A stretch of DNA of 64,000 nucleotides from Terriglobales bacterium (lineage in GTDB: Bacteria > Acidobacteriota > Terriglobia > Terriglobales > Acidobacteriaceae): assembly GCA_035651995.1 (NCBI GenBank), contig DASRER010000043.1:1-64000 (forward strand), in the 5' to 3' direction. The notes beneath the pieces were generated by a model that ran no database searches, was not told the DNA's origin, and worked only from the letters and a program-made list of their open reading frames with translations. Position 1 is the first letter of the stretch. Each line of letters begins with the position of its first letter. Positions 41,698-50,321 of this stretch are shown one piece after another. The translations under genes were made by a program, and so were the position numbers.

Positions 41698-41698
41698 A

Positions 41699-41838
41699 CG
41701 GCAGCACTCAGCAGTCAGCAATCAGCAGTTAGCACTCAGCATTCAGCCCTTGCACATCCCGGCTCAAGCCGCGACCCTCGCTGAAGCCGTTCGGGGGCTG
41801 AGTGCTGACTGCTGAGTGCTGAGTGCTGACTGCTGCCC
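41699..41838. repeat. Inverted repeat of heptamers around a conserved core (family A, copy 2)
   Basis: CAGCACT, CAGCAGT, CAGCAAT, CAGCAGT, TAGCACT, CAGCATT units lead into a core with TGCACATCCCGGC and TCGCTGAAGCCGT. GGGGCTGAGTGCTGACTGCT-type units form the return arm. The core is closely similar to that at 7341-7440, while the arms differ in unit order and number. It nearly fills the gap between two convergent genes. Confidence 0.85.
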
Positions 41839-41839
41839 T

Positions 41840-42349
41840 TCACACAGCTGCGGCCAGCTGTTCGTATTCGCGGTCCGAGCCGCTGCCCATCAGCACCCAC
41901 AGCGTGTAAATGCCGAGCGCGGTGCCGAACGGCATATTGATCAGGCTGATCACGCCCAGCACGATGGCCAGCATGCGCGCCCAGGTGGCGCGCTGCATCA
42001 GGCCAACACCCGCCGCCAGACCCAACGCGCCCTTCACCAGGATGACCAAACCGATTGCCGATATCAGCGGCCGCACAAACGGGGGCGGCCCCTCGCCGCC
42101 GGCAGCCGCTATGTGCGCCAGGATGACGCGCGACACCAGCAGCATGCACGCGCCCGCGATGGCGTGCAGCACCGAGTAAATCATCCACAATACCGCCAGA
42201 ATGCCGATGTGCCGCTCAACCCGCCCCGCCCCCGGCGCGCTGGGTCTCCCTGCCACCGGAACAGCGGTTGTGACCGGTACTACCGCGCCACACTTCGGGC
42301 AGGCCGACATCCCACGCGTTACCTCAGATCCGCACTGGTTGCAGAACAT
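41840..42349 (-). CDS. Zinc-ribbon membrane protein
   Basis: The N-terminus is a zinc ribbon (MFCNQCGSEVTRGMSACPKCG) of the kind found on many small bacterial membrane proteins. About four hydrophobic helices follow from residue 50 (LAVLWMIYSVLHAIAGACML, LISAIGLVILVKGALGLAAG and so on). The product has 169 residues and unknown function. It is convergent with the preceding gene. Confidence 0.8.
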   Translation of the reverse strand: MFCNQCGSEVTRGMSACPKCGAVVPVTTAVPVAGRPSAPGAGRVERHIGILAVLWMIYSVLHAIAGACMLLVSRVILAHIAAAGGEGPPPFVRPLISAIGLVILVKGALGLAAGVGLMQRATWARMLAIVLGVISLINMPFGTALGIYTLWVLMGSGSDREYEQLAAAV

Positions 42350-42597
42350 GACGCCTCTTTCCGATCATTACGACCGACGACGAAAAAGTTTCCGGCAGGC
42401 CCGGCCAACCCGGGCGTCCGGGTCAAAACGATGGTAGAGCCGGGCTCAGCCTGCACCAAGCAAAAAGAGAACTCGGACCAGTTTGGGAAATCGCTTCGCC
42501 ACTGGTAATCCCTGTTTGGCAGCTTGCCGCGCCGGCGGGCGCATCTTCTTCGTAAGCTGAACCAGGCGCAGTTTCCTGTACGCAAGGGAGGCCCTGT

Positions 42598-42921
42598 ATG
42601 TTCAAAGAGGTGCTGCGTGGCGCAGCGTCGAAGGCGGAGGTGGAGCGGCGCGCCGCGCCTCGCTGTTTTGCCGATCAGCAGGTGGTCGTCAGCGTGGAAG
42701 GTGAAAAGCCGCTGGTGATGTCGGGACGGGTGCGCGACGCCAGCCCGAAGGGCATGCGGCTCGAACATGATCATCCGCTCAGTCCGGGGGGAGTGGTCCA
42801 CGTACTCACGCCGAGCATGGACCTGGTCGCCACCGTCGTCTGGACCCGCCGTATCGAAAACCGCTGGGAGAGCGGCCTGCGAACCGACGATGCCCGCACC
42901 ATGCTGCTTACCGGGCGCTGA
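42598..42921 (+). CDS. PilZ-domain protein, first of a tandem pair
   Basis: This 107-residue single-domain protein has the c-di-GMP-binding-type motifs ERRAAPR (RxxxR) and RDASPKGMRL (D-x-S-x-x-G). The pattern continues with VVHVLTPSMDLVATVVWTRR and WESGLRTDDA. It is preceded by a GGGAGG ribosome binding site. A paralogue of exactly the same length follows at 43177. It probably binds c-di-GMP, although motif presence does not prove it. Confidence 0.83.
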   Translation: MFKEVLRGAASKAEVERRAAPRCFADQQVVVSVEGEKPLVMSGRVRDASPKGMRLEHDHPLSPGGVVHVLTPSMDLVATVVWTRRIENRWESGLRTDDARTMLLTGR

Positions 42922-43176
42922 GGAAGTGGAGAGTGGACAGTGAATGAATAGCGAGAAGAGCGGCCATCGGCGTCGGGCTCGCTTTCCGAAAGCCTCACTT
43001 CGACTCCCGGCCATCCTCGCCATTTTCCACTTCCAAGTGCTCCCGGCGTGCATATTCACTATCCACTTTTCACTGCTTTACCAGGTGACCTTTGTAATGC
43101 GCGCTCCCCGATTCCGCTGTCCCGCCAGCTCGCGTTGCGGAATAATTCTGGCCGACGGCTGGCACATCACCGCCGC
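42922..43176. repeat. Repeat-bearing gap between the two PilZ genes
   Basis: AGTGGAG, AGTGGAC, AGTGAAT units stand directly after the first PilZ stop. Partly complementary ATTCACTATCCACTTTTCACT lies at about 43052-43072. The last 100 bases hold nothing I recognise. Confidence 0.6.
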
Positions 43177-43500
43177 ATGCTCATGCCGCAACCGCCTCCA
43201 CAGCGACCGAAAAACCCCGTCGAGCGCCGCGCCTACCCGCGCTTCGTCGCCGACCAGGTCGTCGTACTCCAGACCGAAGGCGAGGCCAAGGTGCTGTGCG
43301 CCGGTCGCGTCCTGGACGTGAGCGAGCGCGGCCTCCGCGTGCGGCACGAAAAGGAGATGCAATCGGGACTCACCGTCCATGTGCTCACCGCCGACCTGGA
43401 CTTGCCCGCCATCGTGGTCTGGACGCGCCCCGCCGGCCAGCAGTGGGAAAGCGGCTTACGCACCGACGACCGCCGCGCGATTCTGCTGCGCAAGGCATAG
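43177..43500 (+). CDS. PilZ-domain protein, second of a tandem pair
   Basis: This 107-residue paralogue of the previous gene has ERRAYPR and LDVSERGLRV in the PilZ motif positions, then VHVLTADLDLPAIVVWTRP and WESGLRTDDRR. The start ATG at 43177 follows no clear ribosome binding site; ATG 43183 is an alternative. Equal length and shared architecture point to tandem duplication, with a heptamer repeat later occupying the spacer. Confidence 0.8.
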   Translation: MLMPQPPPQRPKNPVERRAYPRFVADQVVVLQTEGEAKVLCAGRVLDVSERGLRVRHEKEMQSGLTVHVLTADLDLPAIVVWTRPAGQQWESGLRTDDRRAILLRKA

Positions 43501-43513
43501 CCTCGGGCATCAG

Positions 43514-44872
43514 CTATGCAAGGAACCGCGACAGCCACGTCGCCATTCCCAGGAAAACCGAGAACCCGATCACGTCCTGAAACGCGGTCTCGAACGGTCC
43601 AGCCGTCGTGGCGGGATCGAACCCGAAGCGCTTCGAGAGCATGGGAATCACCGTGCCCATGAGACCGGCGGTGATGATGGAGCACATCATCGCCGCGCCC
43701 ACCACAAAGCCAAACGGGATGCGCCGCGACCAGAGCACGGCGACCGCGGCCAGCGCGCCGCCGGCCACCAGCGCGATGGCCAGCGCCGTGGCCAGTTCAC
43801 GCCGCACTGCTTTGGCCCAGTTCGCAAGCGTCACGTGACCGGTGTCGAGCCCGCGGACGACCATGGTCGCCGCTTGCAGCCCGACATTTCCCGAAACCGC
43901 CGAAATCACCGGCATAAACGATGCCAGCAGAATCACTTGCCGGAGCACGTTGTCGAACTGCGCAATGATGCCGCCCGCACCCAGCTCGATCAACATCGTA
44001 CCCAGCAGCCACGGCAGGCGCAGACGCGCGACCTGCGCCGGCGTGCGGCGGTCCATTTCGGCCGCGTCGGCGCCGATCAGGCTGGCAATGTCCTCGTTGA
44101 ACTCCTCGGCGACCACGTCGAGCACGTCGTCTACGGTAACGATGCCCAGCGGCCGTTCCTGCGCGTCGGTGACCGGGACCGCCGGAAGGTCGTAGCGGGA
44201 GATGATCTGGGCCACCTCCTGCTGATCGGTTTCCGGGTGCACTGCGACAACGTCGCGCGTCATGATCTCGGCAATGGGCTGCTCCGGACGCGCGCGCAAC
44301 AAGTCGCGGATACTGAAAACGCCTGCGAGCCGGTCGGCGCCGTCGAGCACATAGACGGCGGCAATCGTCTCCGCGGTCGCGGCGCTGGCGCGCACATAGT
44401 CGAGCGCGCGACCGGCCGAGATGCCGAGGGGCACCGCCGCAAAGCGCGTCGACATCAGGCGTCCGGCCGTCTGCTCCGGATAGTCGAGCAGTTGCCTGAC
44501 GTCGCGAGCGTTGCCGTTGGGCATGAGCGCGAGCAGTTGGCGGCCTTCATCGCCTGCTTCCGAGACGATTTCGGCCGCCTCGTCGGCCGGCAGCCGGTTG
44601 AGCAGTGCCACTACGCGAGCCGGCGGCGACGTGCGCAGCAGGTACTCGCAGGTCGCCGGCGCGGCGTGCGTGAGCGCCTCGGCGGCGCACGCGTTGTCGA
44701 GCAGGCGAAACACCTGTTCCGCCTCAGGCAAGGTGAGTTCGTCGAGGACCACCGCGACATCCGACGGATGCAGGCCGCCAACAAGCTTCCCGATGGCCGC
44801 CGGATCCAGCGATCTTCCGCGATGCCCCAGGGCTTCGCGCAGATTTTCAATGAGTGTTTCGCGCACAGTCAT
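43514..44872 (-). CDS. mgtE: Magnesium transporter MgtE
   Basis: This 452-residue MgtE has an N-terminal helical domain (to about 130) and two CBS domains (about 130-255, with IAEIMTRDVVAVHPETDQQE). About five C-terminal helices follow, with the pore-lining segment AVSGNVGLQAATMVVRGL. It transports Mg2+ or related divalent ions. The 296-base upstream leader could hold a regulatory RNA, but I do not see the conserved M-box core there. Confidence 0.94.
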   Translation of the reverse strand: MTVRETLIENLREALGHRGRSLDPAAIGKLVGGLHPSDVAVVLDELTLPEAEQVFRLLDNACAAEALTHAAPATCEYLLRTSPPARVVALLNRLPADEAAEIVSEAGDEGRQLLALMPNGNARDVRQLLDYPEQTAGRLMSTRFAAVPLGISAGRALDYVRASAATAETIAAVYVLDGADRLAGVFSIRDLLRARPEQPIAEIMTRDVVAVHPETDQQEVAQIISRYDLPAVPVTDAQERPLGIVTVDDVLDVVAEEFNEDIASLIGADAAEMDRRTPAQVARLRLPWLLGTMLIELGAGGIIAQFDNVLRQVILLASFMPVISAVSGNVGLQAATMVVRGLDTGHVTLANWAKAVRRELATALAIALVAGGALAAVAVLWSRRIPFGFVVGAAMMCSIITAGLMGTVIPMLSKRFGFDPATTAGPFETAFQDVIGFSVFLGMATWLSRFLA

Positions 44873-45168
44873 CTCCCTTCGAGCGACGGCACGAGCAGGG
44901 AAGCGCGAGAAGCGAAAGGCGAGAGTTGTGCCCCGCGTCTCGACCAGGCTGGCGGGCCTTGTCGGACGAGGGCGGTCAGGAAACGAGCGTCCTCAACGGA
45001 TAAGGTCGGTCAGCGTTGTTGGTTCCAGCACCTACTGCCGTCGTCGGTCATGTTCAAACTCTGTTGGCATAGTAACGGCTGCCGCGCGCAGGCGTCTATC
45101 GGACTTTGGTGGCATTTTTCGCACGGGAGTGATCGCTCCTTCGAAACCGGCGTTTAGAATTGCAGCGT
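44873..45168. other. Leader region between mgtE and tRNA-Leu
   Basis: This non-coding stretch contains the divergent upstream regions of mgtE and the tRNA. A TAGAAT hexamer at 45155-45160 stands eight bases before the tRNA and is a likely -10 element. I see no confident riboswitch or other gene. Confidence 0.45.
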
Positions 45169-45258
45169 GCCCGGGTGGCGAAACTGGCAGACGCACGGGA
45201 CTTAAAATCCCGAGGCCCCAAAAGGGCCGTGACGGTTCGACTCCGTCCCCGGGCACCA
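45169..45258 (+). tRNA. tRNA-Leu (UAA)
   Basis: The acceptor stem GCCCGGG pairs with CCCGGGC. The anticodon loop CTTAAAA sits on a CGGGA/TCCCG stem and gives anticodon TAA. A long variable arm (class II) is followed by the T-loop GGTTCGACTCC. The 3' CCA is encoded. The length of 90 bases fits tRNA-Leu. Confidence 0.96.
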
Positions 45259-45588
45259 AACCTGGTCCCCCAATGACAAGCCCACCTCCAGACGACAGAG
45301 ATCGGCCCAGGACAGATGTGGGCCCGTTGCTGTTCGTCAGTAAAACCGGAAGCTTCCTTCGACGTTGATCTGCACCGCAACCTCGATGCTGTCTTTGCGC
45401 CTAAACCGGAGTTCGAGGAAGCAACGTCACGGGCGCGGGAAGAAATGTTTTCAGCCGACTCGCCCCTGGCCGGAAATGAGGGGACGAGTTGGCCGGCAGC
45501 CATCGAGCGGAGAACGACGCTCCCAGTCAGAGTTGCGGAAAGCGTTTCAGTGGCTGGCCCGGCTGTGTTAGGTTCGTGCTTCTCTCCT
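45259..45588. other. Gap between tRNA-Leu and the nuclease gene
   Basis: The frame of the downstream nuclease stays open from 45316, but the translated sequence has no signal peptide or recognisable domain, so I treat this 330-base stretch as non-coding. There are no repeats of the tRNA end that would suggest an integration site. Confidence 0.45.
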
Positions 45589-46686
45589 ATGCGACCCAAC
45601 CTCGTGCGCCGCCTGCTGGCGCTGCTGCTGTGTGCGGCAGTGCTTCTTCCCCTCGAATTCCTCTTCAGTTGGGGCAATGAAGGACACCTGCTGATCAGCG
45701 GTGTGGCCGCGCGCCATGTCCCGAAGAGCATGCCGCTGTTCTTTCGCACGGCGTCGGCGCGGGCTCGCATCGAGTACCTGGGACCGGAGCCGGACCGGTG
45801 GCGCTTCAACACCGAGCCCGAGCTGAAGCAGTCGCAGGAGCCCGACCACTACCTGAATCTGGAAACGATCGCCGGCATACCGCTGCCGCCGGGACGCTAC
45901 GACTTCTATCGCAAGCTGGAAGAGAAGCGCGCGGCCGCGGTCGCCGCCGGCGCCAAGCCGGCCGAGGTCGAGGCGCTTCTGCCCGAACACGTGGGCTTGC
46001 AGCCCTACATCGCCATGGAGATCTACGGGCGGCTGAAGGTCGCCTTCCGCGAGTATCGGCGCCTGCGCCGGGAGAAGAAACCCACGCTTCCCGCCGAGCA
46101 GAACGCCGTTTTCTACGCCGGATGGCTCGGGCACTACGTGGCCGACGCCTCGCAGCCGCTGCACGCCACCGTTCATTACAACGGCTGGACCGGCCCGAAT
46201 CCCAACGGCTACACCACCGACAAGAAGACGCACTGGAACTTCGAAGGCCAGTTTGTCCAGAACCATCTCAAGGATCTCCAGAACATCGGCGATCGCCTTA
46301 AACCGCCGGTGAAGCTCCAGCATCCGTTCGACGATTACATGGCCTACATCCGCGAGTCCAACGGCCAGGTGAAACGGCTCTACCAGTTGGAAAAAACCGG
46401 CGCGTTCAAGGACGCCGGAACGCCGGAAGGCGTGGAGTTTGTCCGCGCGCGCATGGCCGCCGGCGCGCAGATGCTGCTGAACCTGTGGTACACGGCGTGG
46501 CTGGAGAGCGCGGTCGAGCCGCCGAATCCATTTGCCGAGCCCGCCAGGCCGGCCGCGCCGGGACAGAAAGCGCGCGCCAGCGGCGCCAAGCCGGTGTCTA
46601 AGGGTGCAGGCACGGCGTCTGGGAAGGCTGGGCCGAAGACGCCGGCGCCGATGAAGCCGGAAAATCCGGGGCCGCCGCCGAAGTAA
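45589..46686 (+). CDS. Secreted S1/P1-type nuclease
   Basis: This 365-residue exported protein has a signal peptide (LLALLLCAAVLLPLEFLFS) followed at once by WGNEGHLLISGVAA, the family's N-terminal Trp/His zinc-ligand segment. Further ligand motifs are PDHYLNLE, WLGHYVADASQPLHATVHYN and HWNFEGQFV, matching the tri-zinc site of S1/P1 single-strand nucleases. The C-terminal 60 residues are a Pro/Ala/Lys linker-like tail. The ATG at 45589 gives the signal peptide. The exported TldD-like pair follows in the same direction. Confidence 0.88.
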   Translation: MRPNLVRRLLALLLCAAVLLPLEFLFSWGNEGHLLISGVAARHVPKSMPLFFRTASARARIEYLGPEPDRWRFNTEPELKQSQEPDHYLNLETIAGIPLPPGRYDFYRKLEEKRAAAVAAGAKPAEVEALLPEHVGLQPYIAMEIYGRLKVAFREYRRLRREKKPTLPAEQNAVFYAGWLGHYVADASQPLHATVHYNGWTGPNPNGYTTDKKTHWNFEGQFVQNHLKDLQNIGDRLKPPVKLQHPFDDYMAYIRESNGQVKRLYQLEKTGAFKDAGTPEGVEFVRARMAAGAQMLLNLWYTAWLESAVEPPNPFAEPARPAAPGQKARASGAKPVSKGAGTASGKAGPKTPAPMKPENPGPPPK

Positions 46687-46712
46687 CTTTCAGGTAAACT
46701 GGTCACCTCGCC

Positions 46713-48497
46713 ATGAAGAAGTCCGCTTCGTTCGCCGCACTGGTGTTGTGTCTGTTTTGTCTGCCTTCGCAGTTTTCCGCGCGCGGTGCAGCCGCGCGCG
46801 TCGCGGCGGCCGTGGATTCGTCTGGCCCCGCTCCCGTCCTGCTCAACGTGATGGAGCAGGAGCTGAAGCGGGCGATGGGCGCGCTGTCGAAGGCCGACCC
46901 GGCGCCCTACTACCTGAGCTACGCCGCCACCGACAAGAACAACATCACCATCGTGGGCTCGCATGGCGCGCTGATGAGCACCACCGTGCGCCACACCCGC
47001 ATGGTTGACGTTTCGGTGCGCGTGGCCGGGCCGGAGCTGGACAACACGCACGGCGAGAGCCGCGGCTCGGGCATTGCCAACGCGCTGCTGCCGCTGAACG
47101 ACGATCCTGACGCCATCGCCCGCGTCCTCTGGCAGACCACCGACAAGGAATACAAGACCGCGGCCCGCGCTTACCTCCAGGTGAAGACCAACACCGCCGT
47201 GCGCGCGCAGGAAGAGGACACCTCGGCCGATTTCTCCAGGGAGCAGCCCGAGTCGCGCGTGGCCGCGGTCAGGCCGCCGCCGCGCATTGACGTGGGCGCC
47301 TGGGAGCAGAAGCTGCGCAAGTTCTCGGCGGTCTTCCGCGCGCATCCTGACGTGTACGGCTCGTCGGTCACGCTGGTGGTGGACGACACGGCGCGCTACT
47401 TCGTTTCCAGCGAAGGCAGCCGCATCGTGAGCCATCGTCCCAGCGCGCGGCTCATCGCGGTCGCCGAAACCCGCGCCAATGACGGCATGGAGCTGCTGCG
47501 CTCGGAGAACTTCGACGACGCCACCCTCGACCGCCTGCCCTCCGACGCCGAAGTGATGGCGCGCATCGAGAAGATGGCTGGCGACCTGGAGAAGCTGCGC
47601 GTGGCGCCGGTCGTGGAGCCCTACAACGGCCCGGCGCTGCTCTCGGGACGCGCCGCCGCCGTGTTCTTCCACGAAGTGCTCGGGCATCGCGTGGAGGGGC
47701 ACCGCCAGCGCGGCATCCAGGAAGGCCAGACGTTCACGAAAAAACTTAACCAGCAGGTCCTGCCCGCATTTCTCAGCGTGGTTGACGATCCCACCGTGCA
47801 GCAGCTCAATGGCGTGGACCTGAGCGGCAGCTACGACTACGACGAAGAGGGCGTGCGCGCGCGCAAGGTCGAAGTGGTGCGCGACGGAGTGCTGAAGGAC
47901 TTCCTGCTCTCGCGGCTGCCGATCCACGGCTTTGAAAACTCCAACGGCCACGGCCGCGGCGAAGCGGGCATGATGCCGGTGGGACGGCAGGGCAATCTGA
48001 TCGTCAGCTCCACGCAAACGCTCTCCGATTCGCAACTGCGCGCCCGCTTCATCGAAGAGTTGAAGAAGCAGAACAAGCCCTACGGCCTCTACTTTGAGGA
48101 CATCGCCGGCGGATTTACGCTGACCACGCGCCAGTTGCCGCAGGCCTTCCAGATCCTGCCGCTGATGGTGTGGCGCGTTTACGCCGACGGACGCCCTGAC
48201 GAGCTGGTGCGCGGCGTGGACATTGTGGGCACGCCGCTGGCGGCGCTCACGCGCATCATCGCCGCCGGCGACAAGCAGCAGGTGTTTAATGGCGTGTGCG
48301 GCGCCGAATCCGGCGCCGTGCCGGTTGCGGCGGTGGCGCCGGCGCTGCTGTTCTCGGAAATCGAAGTGCAGAAGCGCCGCCAGACGCAGGACCGCCCGCC
48401 CATCCTGCCGGCGCCCGGCGCGCCGGTAAAGAAGGCCGGCGCAAGAGACGCCGCGCCCACAGCGCCGTCGGCGCCGGGGAAGGGAGGCCGGCCGTGA
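46713..48497 (+). CDS. Exported TldD/PmbA-family metalloprotease (catalytic subunit)
   Basis: This 594-residue protein starts with a signal peptide (residues 1 to about 26). It has the TldD zinc motif HEVLGH at 320-325 followed by RVEGH, and the third-ligand cysteine in NGVCGAESG. TldD acts with TldE/PmbA on unfolded peptides in the cytoplasm, for example in microcin maturation; this one is predicted to be exported. The C-terminal 50 residues are Pro/Ala/Lys-rich. Its stop overlaps the start of a partner gene, matching the TldD-TldE pairing. Confidence 0.88.
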   Translation: MKKSASFAALVLCLFCLPSQFSARGAAARVAAAVDSSGPAPVLLNVMEQELKRAMGALSKADPAPYYLSYAATDKNNITIVGSHGALMSTTVRHTRMVDVSVRVAGPELDNTHGESRGSGIANALLPLNDDPDAIARVLWQTTDKEYKTAARAYLQVKTNTAVRAQEEDTSADFSREQPESRVAAVRPPPRIDVGAWEQKLRKFSAVFRAHPDVYGSSVTLVVDDTARYFVSSEGSRIVSHRPSARLIAVAETRANDGMELLRSENFDDATLDRLPSDAEVMARIEKMAGDLEKLRVAPVVEPYNGPALLSGRAAAVFFHEVLGHRVEGHRQRGIQEGQTFTKKLNQQVLPAFLSVVDDPTVQQLNGVDLSGSYDYDEEGVRARKVEVVRDGVLKDFLLSRLPIHGFENSNGHGRGEAGMMPVGRQGNLIVSSTQTLSDSQLRARFIEELKKQNKPYGLYFEDIAGGFTLTTRQLPQAFQILPLMVWRVYADGRPDELVRGVDIVGTPLAALTRIIAAGDKQQVFNGVCGAESGAVPVAAVAPALLFSEIEVQKRRQTQDRPPILPAPGAPVKKAGARDAAPTAPSAPGKGGRP

Positions 48498-50251
48498 CGC
48501 GCGCCTGCCAAGCCGCCATCCGCGGCGCGTTGCTGATCTGCCTGCTGTCGCCGGCCGCGCCGCTACTCGCTCAAAAAGCAACAGCAAAATCGGCCGACCA
48601 AAAACCGCCTGCCGCCGCGCCGGCCCCCGTGCCCGCCGCCGATCCGGTGCTCGAAGCCATGCAGGCGGAACTGGCGCGCTCCAGGGACCAGCTGCAGCTG
48701 GAGCAGATGCAGCGGCCGTACTACATCGAGTACGTCGTCACCGATCTGGACCTCTACACGGCCGAGGCCGCCTTCGGGGCGGTGCGCGTGGAGCAGCGCC
48801 AGCGCGCGCGCCTGCTGCGCGCGGTGGTCCGCATTGGCGACTACAAACAGGACAGCTACTTCGGCGCCGGCCAGGGCTCGATTGACCTCATGCCAATTGA
48901 CGGCGACGTCCAGGCGCTGCGCCACCAGCTCTGGCTCGCCACCGACAAGGCGTACAAGATGGCCATCGAAGCCTTCACGCGCAAGCAGGCGGCGCTGAAG
49001 CAGTTTGAGAGCGCCACCACGCCGTCTGACGATTTCTCGCACGAGGAGCCGGCCTTCTACGAGGCGCCGGTGCAGAAGCTTGACTTCGACGCGGCGAAGT
49101 GGCGCGGGCTGCTCGAGTCGGCCACCGCGCTCTATCGCAGCGATCCTGACGTGCAGCTGCTTGTCGCCCACGCCATGTTCCGCGAGCAGACGCGCTACCT
49201 GGTGAACAGCGAAGGTACCGTGCTGCGGCGCTCCGAGCCGCTTTACGCCGTCAATGTGCAGGGCGAGACGCAGGCTCCTGACGGCATGCGCCTGGAACGC
49301 AGCCGCTCGTTCGTGGTGGGCGCGGCGGCTGAGCTGCCTTCGCCCGAGCAATATCGCGCGGCCGCCGAGCAGGTGGTCGCGCAGCTCGCCGAGCTGCGCA
49401 AGGCCCCGCTGGTTGACGACGAGTATCACGGGCCGGTGCTGTTCTCCAGCGACGCCGCCGGCAACGTCTTTGCGCGGCTCATCGCGCCCTCGGTCGCCGG
49501 ACGCAAGCCCGGTCCCGGGACGACCTCGCGGACGCTCGGCGAATACGCCTCCAGCTACAAGTCGCGCGTGCTGCCCGACTTCATTTCGCTGGTGGATGAC
49601 CCCACGGTTTCCGTTTTCGGTGGCCGCACCCTGCTGGGCAGCTATCAATACGACGACGAGGGGGTGAAAGCGCGCGCGGTCAACGTGGTCCAGAAGGGCG
49701 AGCTGGTCAGCTACCTGCTCGGCCGCCAGCCCATCCGCGATTTTCCCAGCTCCAATGGACACGGCCGCGGCCCGGGCATGATGGCGCCCATGCCGCACGT
49801 GGGGAACCTGTTCGTGAACGTTTCCACCCCGCAGACGTTCGCCGCCATGCGGCAAAAACTGATTGATATTTGCCGTGATCGTGGATTGCCTTATGGCTAT
49901 TACGTGAAAGCGCTGGGCGGCGCCGGGCTGGGCCTGGCGCCCGGAATTCTCTACCGCGTGTGGGTGAACGACGGACGCGAGGAGCTGGTGCGCGGCGCCG
50001 AGTTCAGCCAGCTCGACGCCCGCGCGCTGCGCAACGACCTGATCGCCGCCGGCGACGATCCGAAAGTGGACAACCACGCCGAAGTGGTGAACTACTCAGT
50101 GATCGCGCCGTCCATCCTCATGGGCGAGCTGGTCATCAAGCCCAGCGCTCAGGCCAAAGACAAGCTGCCGCAGTATCCCGCCCCGGGAACCAAGGTCGCG
50201 CTCCAGGCGCCCGGGACGACATCGCCGGGCGGCGCGGCGCAGCACCCGTAA
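48494..50251 (+). CDS. Exported TldE/PmbA-like partner without zinc motif
   Basis: This 585-residue paralogue of the upstream protein aligns over most of its length (RVLPDFISLVDDPTV, GSYQYDDEGVKAR, FPSSNGHGRG). At the zinc site it has VLFSSDAAGNVFARL instead of HEVLGH, and it lacks the ligand cysteine. It begins with a GTG at 48494 overlapping the previous stop, then a signal peptide (LLICLLSPAAPLLAQ). The arrangement mirrors the TldD (active) and TldE (inactive) heterodimer. The substrate is unknown. Confidence 0.85.
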   Translation: MTRACQAAIRGALLICLLSPAAPLLAQKATAKSADQKPPAAAPAPVPAADPVLEAMQAELARSRDQLQLEQMQRPYYIEYVVTDLDLYTAEAAFGAVRVEQRQRARLLRAVVRIGDYKQDSYFGAGQGSIDLMPIDGDVQALRHQLWLATDKAYKMAIEAFTRKQAALKQFESATTPSDDFSHEEPAFYEAPVQKLDFDAAKWRGLLESATALYRSDPDVQLLVAHAMFREQTRYLVNSEGTVLRRSEPLYAVNVQGETQAPDGMRLERSRSFVVGAAAELPSPEQYRAAAEQVVAQLAELRKAPLVDDEYHGPVLFSSDAAGNVFARLIAPSVAGRKPGPGTTSRTLGEYASSYKSRVLPDFISLVDDPTVSVFGGRTLLGSYQYDDEGVKARAVNVVQKGELVSYLLGRQPIRDFPSSNGHGRGPGMMAPMPHVGNLFVNVSTPQTFAAMRQKLIDICRDRGLPYGYYVKALGGAGLGLAPGILYRVWVNDGREELVRGAEFSQLDARALRNDLIAAGDDPKVDNHAEVVNYSVIAPSILMGELVIKPSAQAKDKLPQYPAPGTKVALQAPGTTSPGGAAQHP

Positions 50252-50321
50252 GACCCGGACCGCAGAGGACGGGGAGCGCTCTGGATTGTCTTTTCCTCTG
50301 CGTCCCGTGCGTCCTCGGCCG
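50252..50321. repeat. Degenerate CAGAGGACG-type repeats after the TldE-like gene
   Basis: CCGCAGAGGACGG near 50260 and CCTCTGCGTCCCGTGCGTCC near 50296 form a loose inverted repeat in this short convergent gap. There is no T-tract. Confidence 0.5.

Noticed and set aside
44873-45168. Possible M-box (ykoK) magnesium riboswitch before mgtE
   Set aside because: I looked for the conserved core on the minus strand and did not find it; a covariance-model scan would be needed to settle this.
45169-45588. tRNA-Leu as an integration site for a mobile element
   Set aside because: No integrase gene and no direct repeat of the tRNA 3' end are visible in the window.
46380-48587. 735-codon open frame on the minus strand opposite the TldD-like gene
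   Set aside because: It is a low-complexity Arg/Ala/His translation with no motifs; the plus strand carries the HEVLGH protease.
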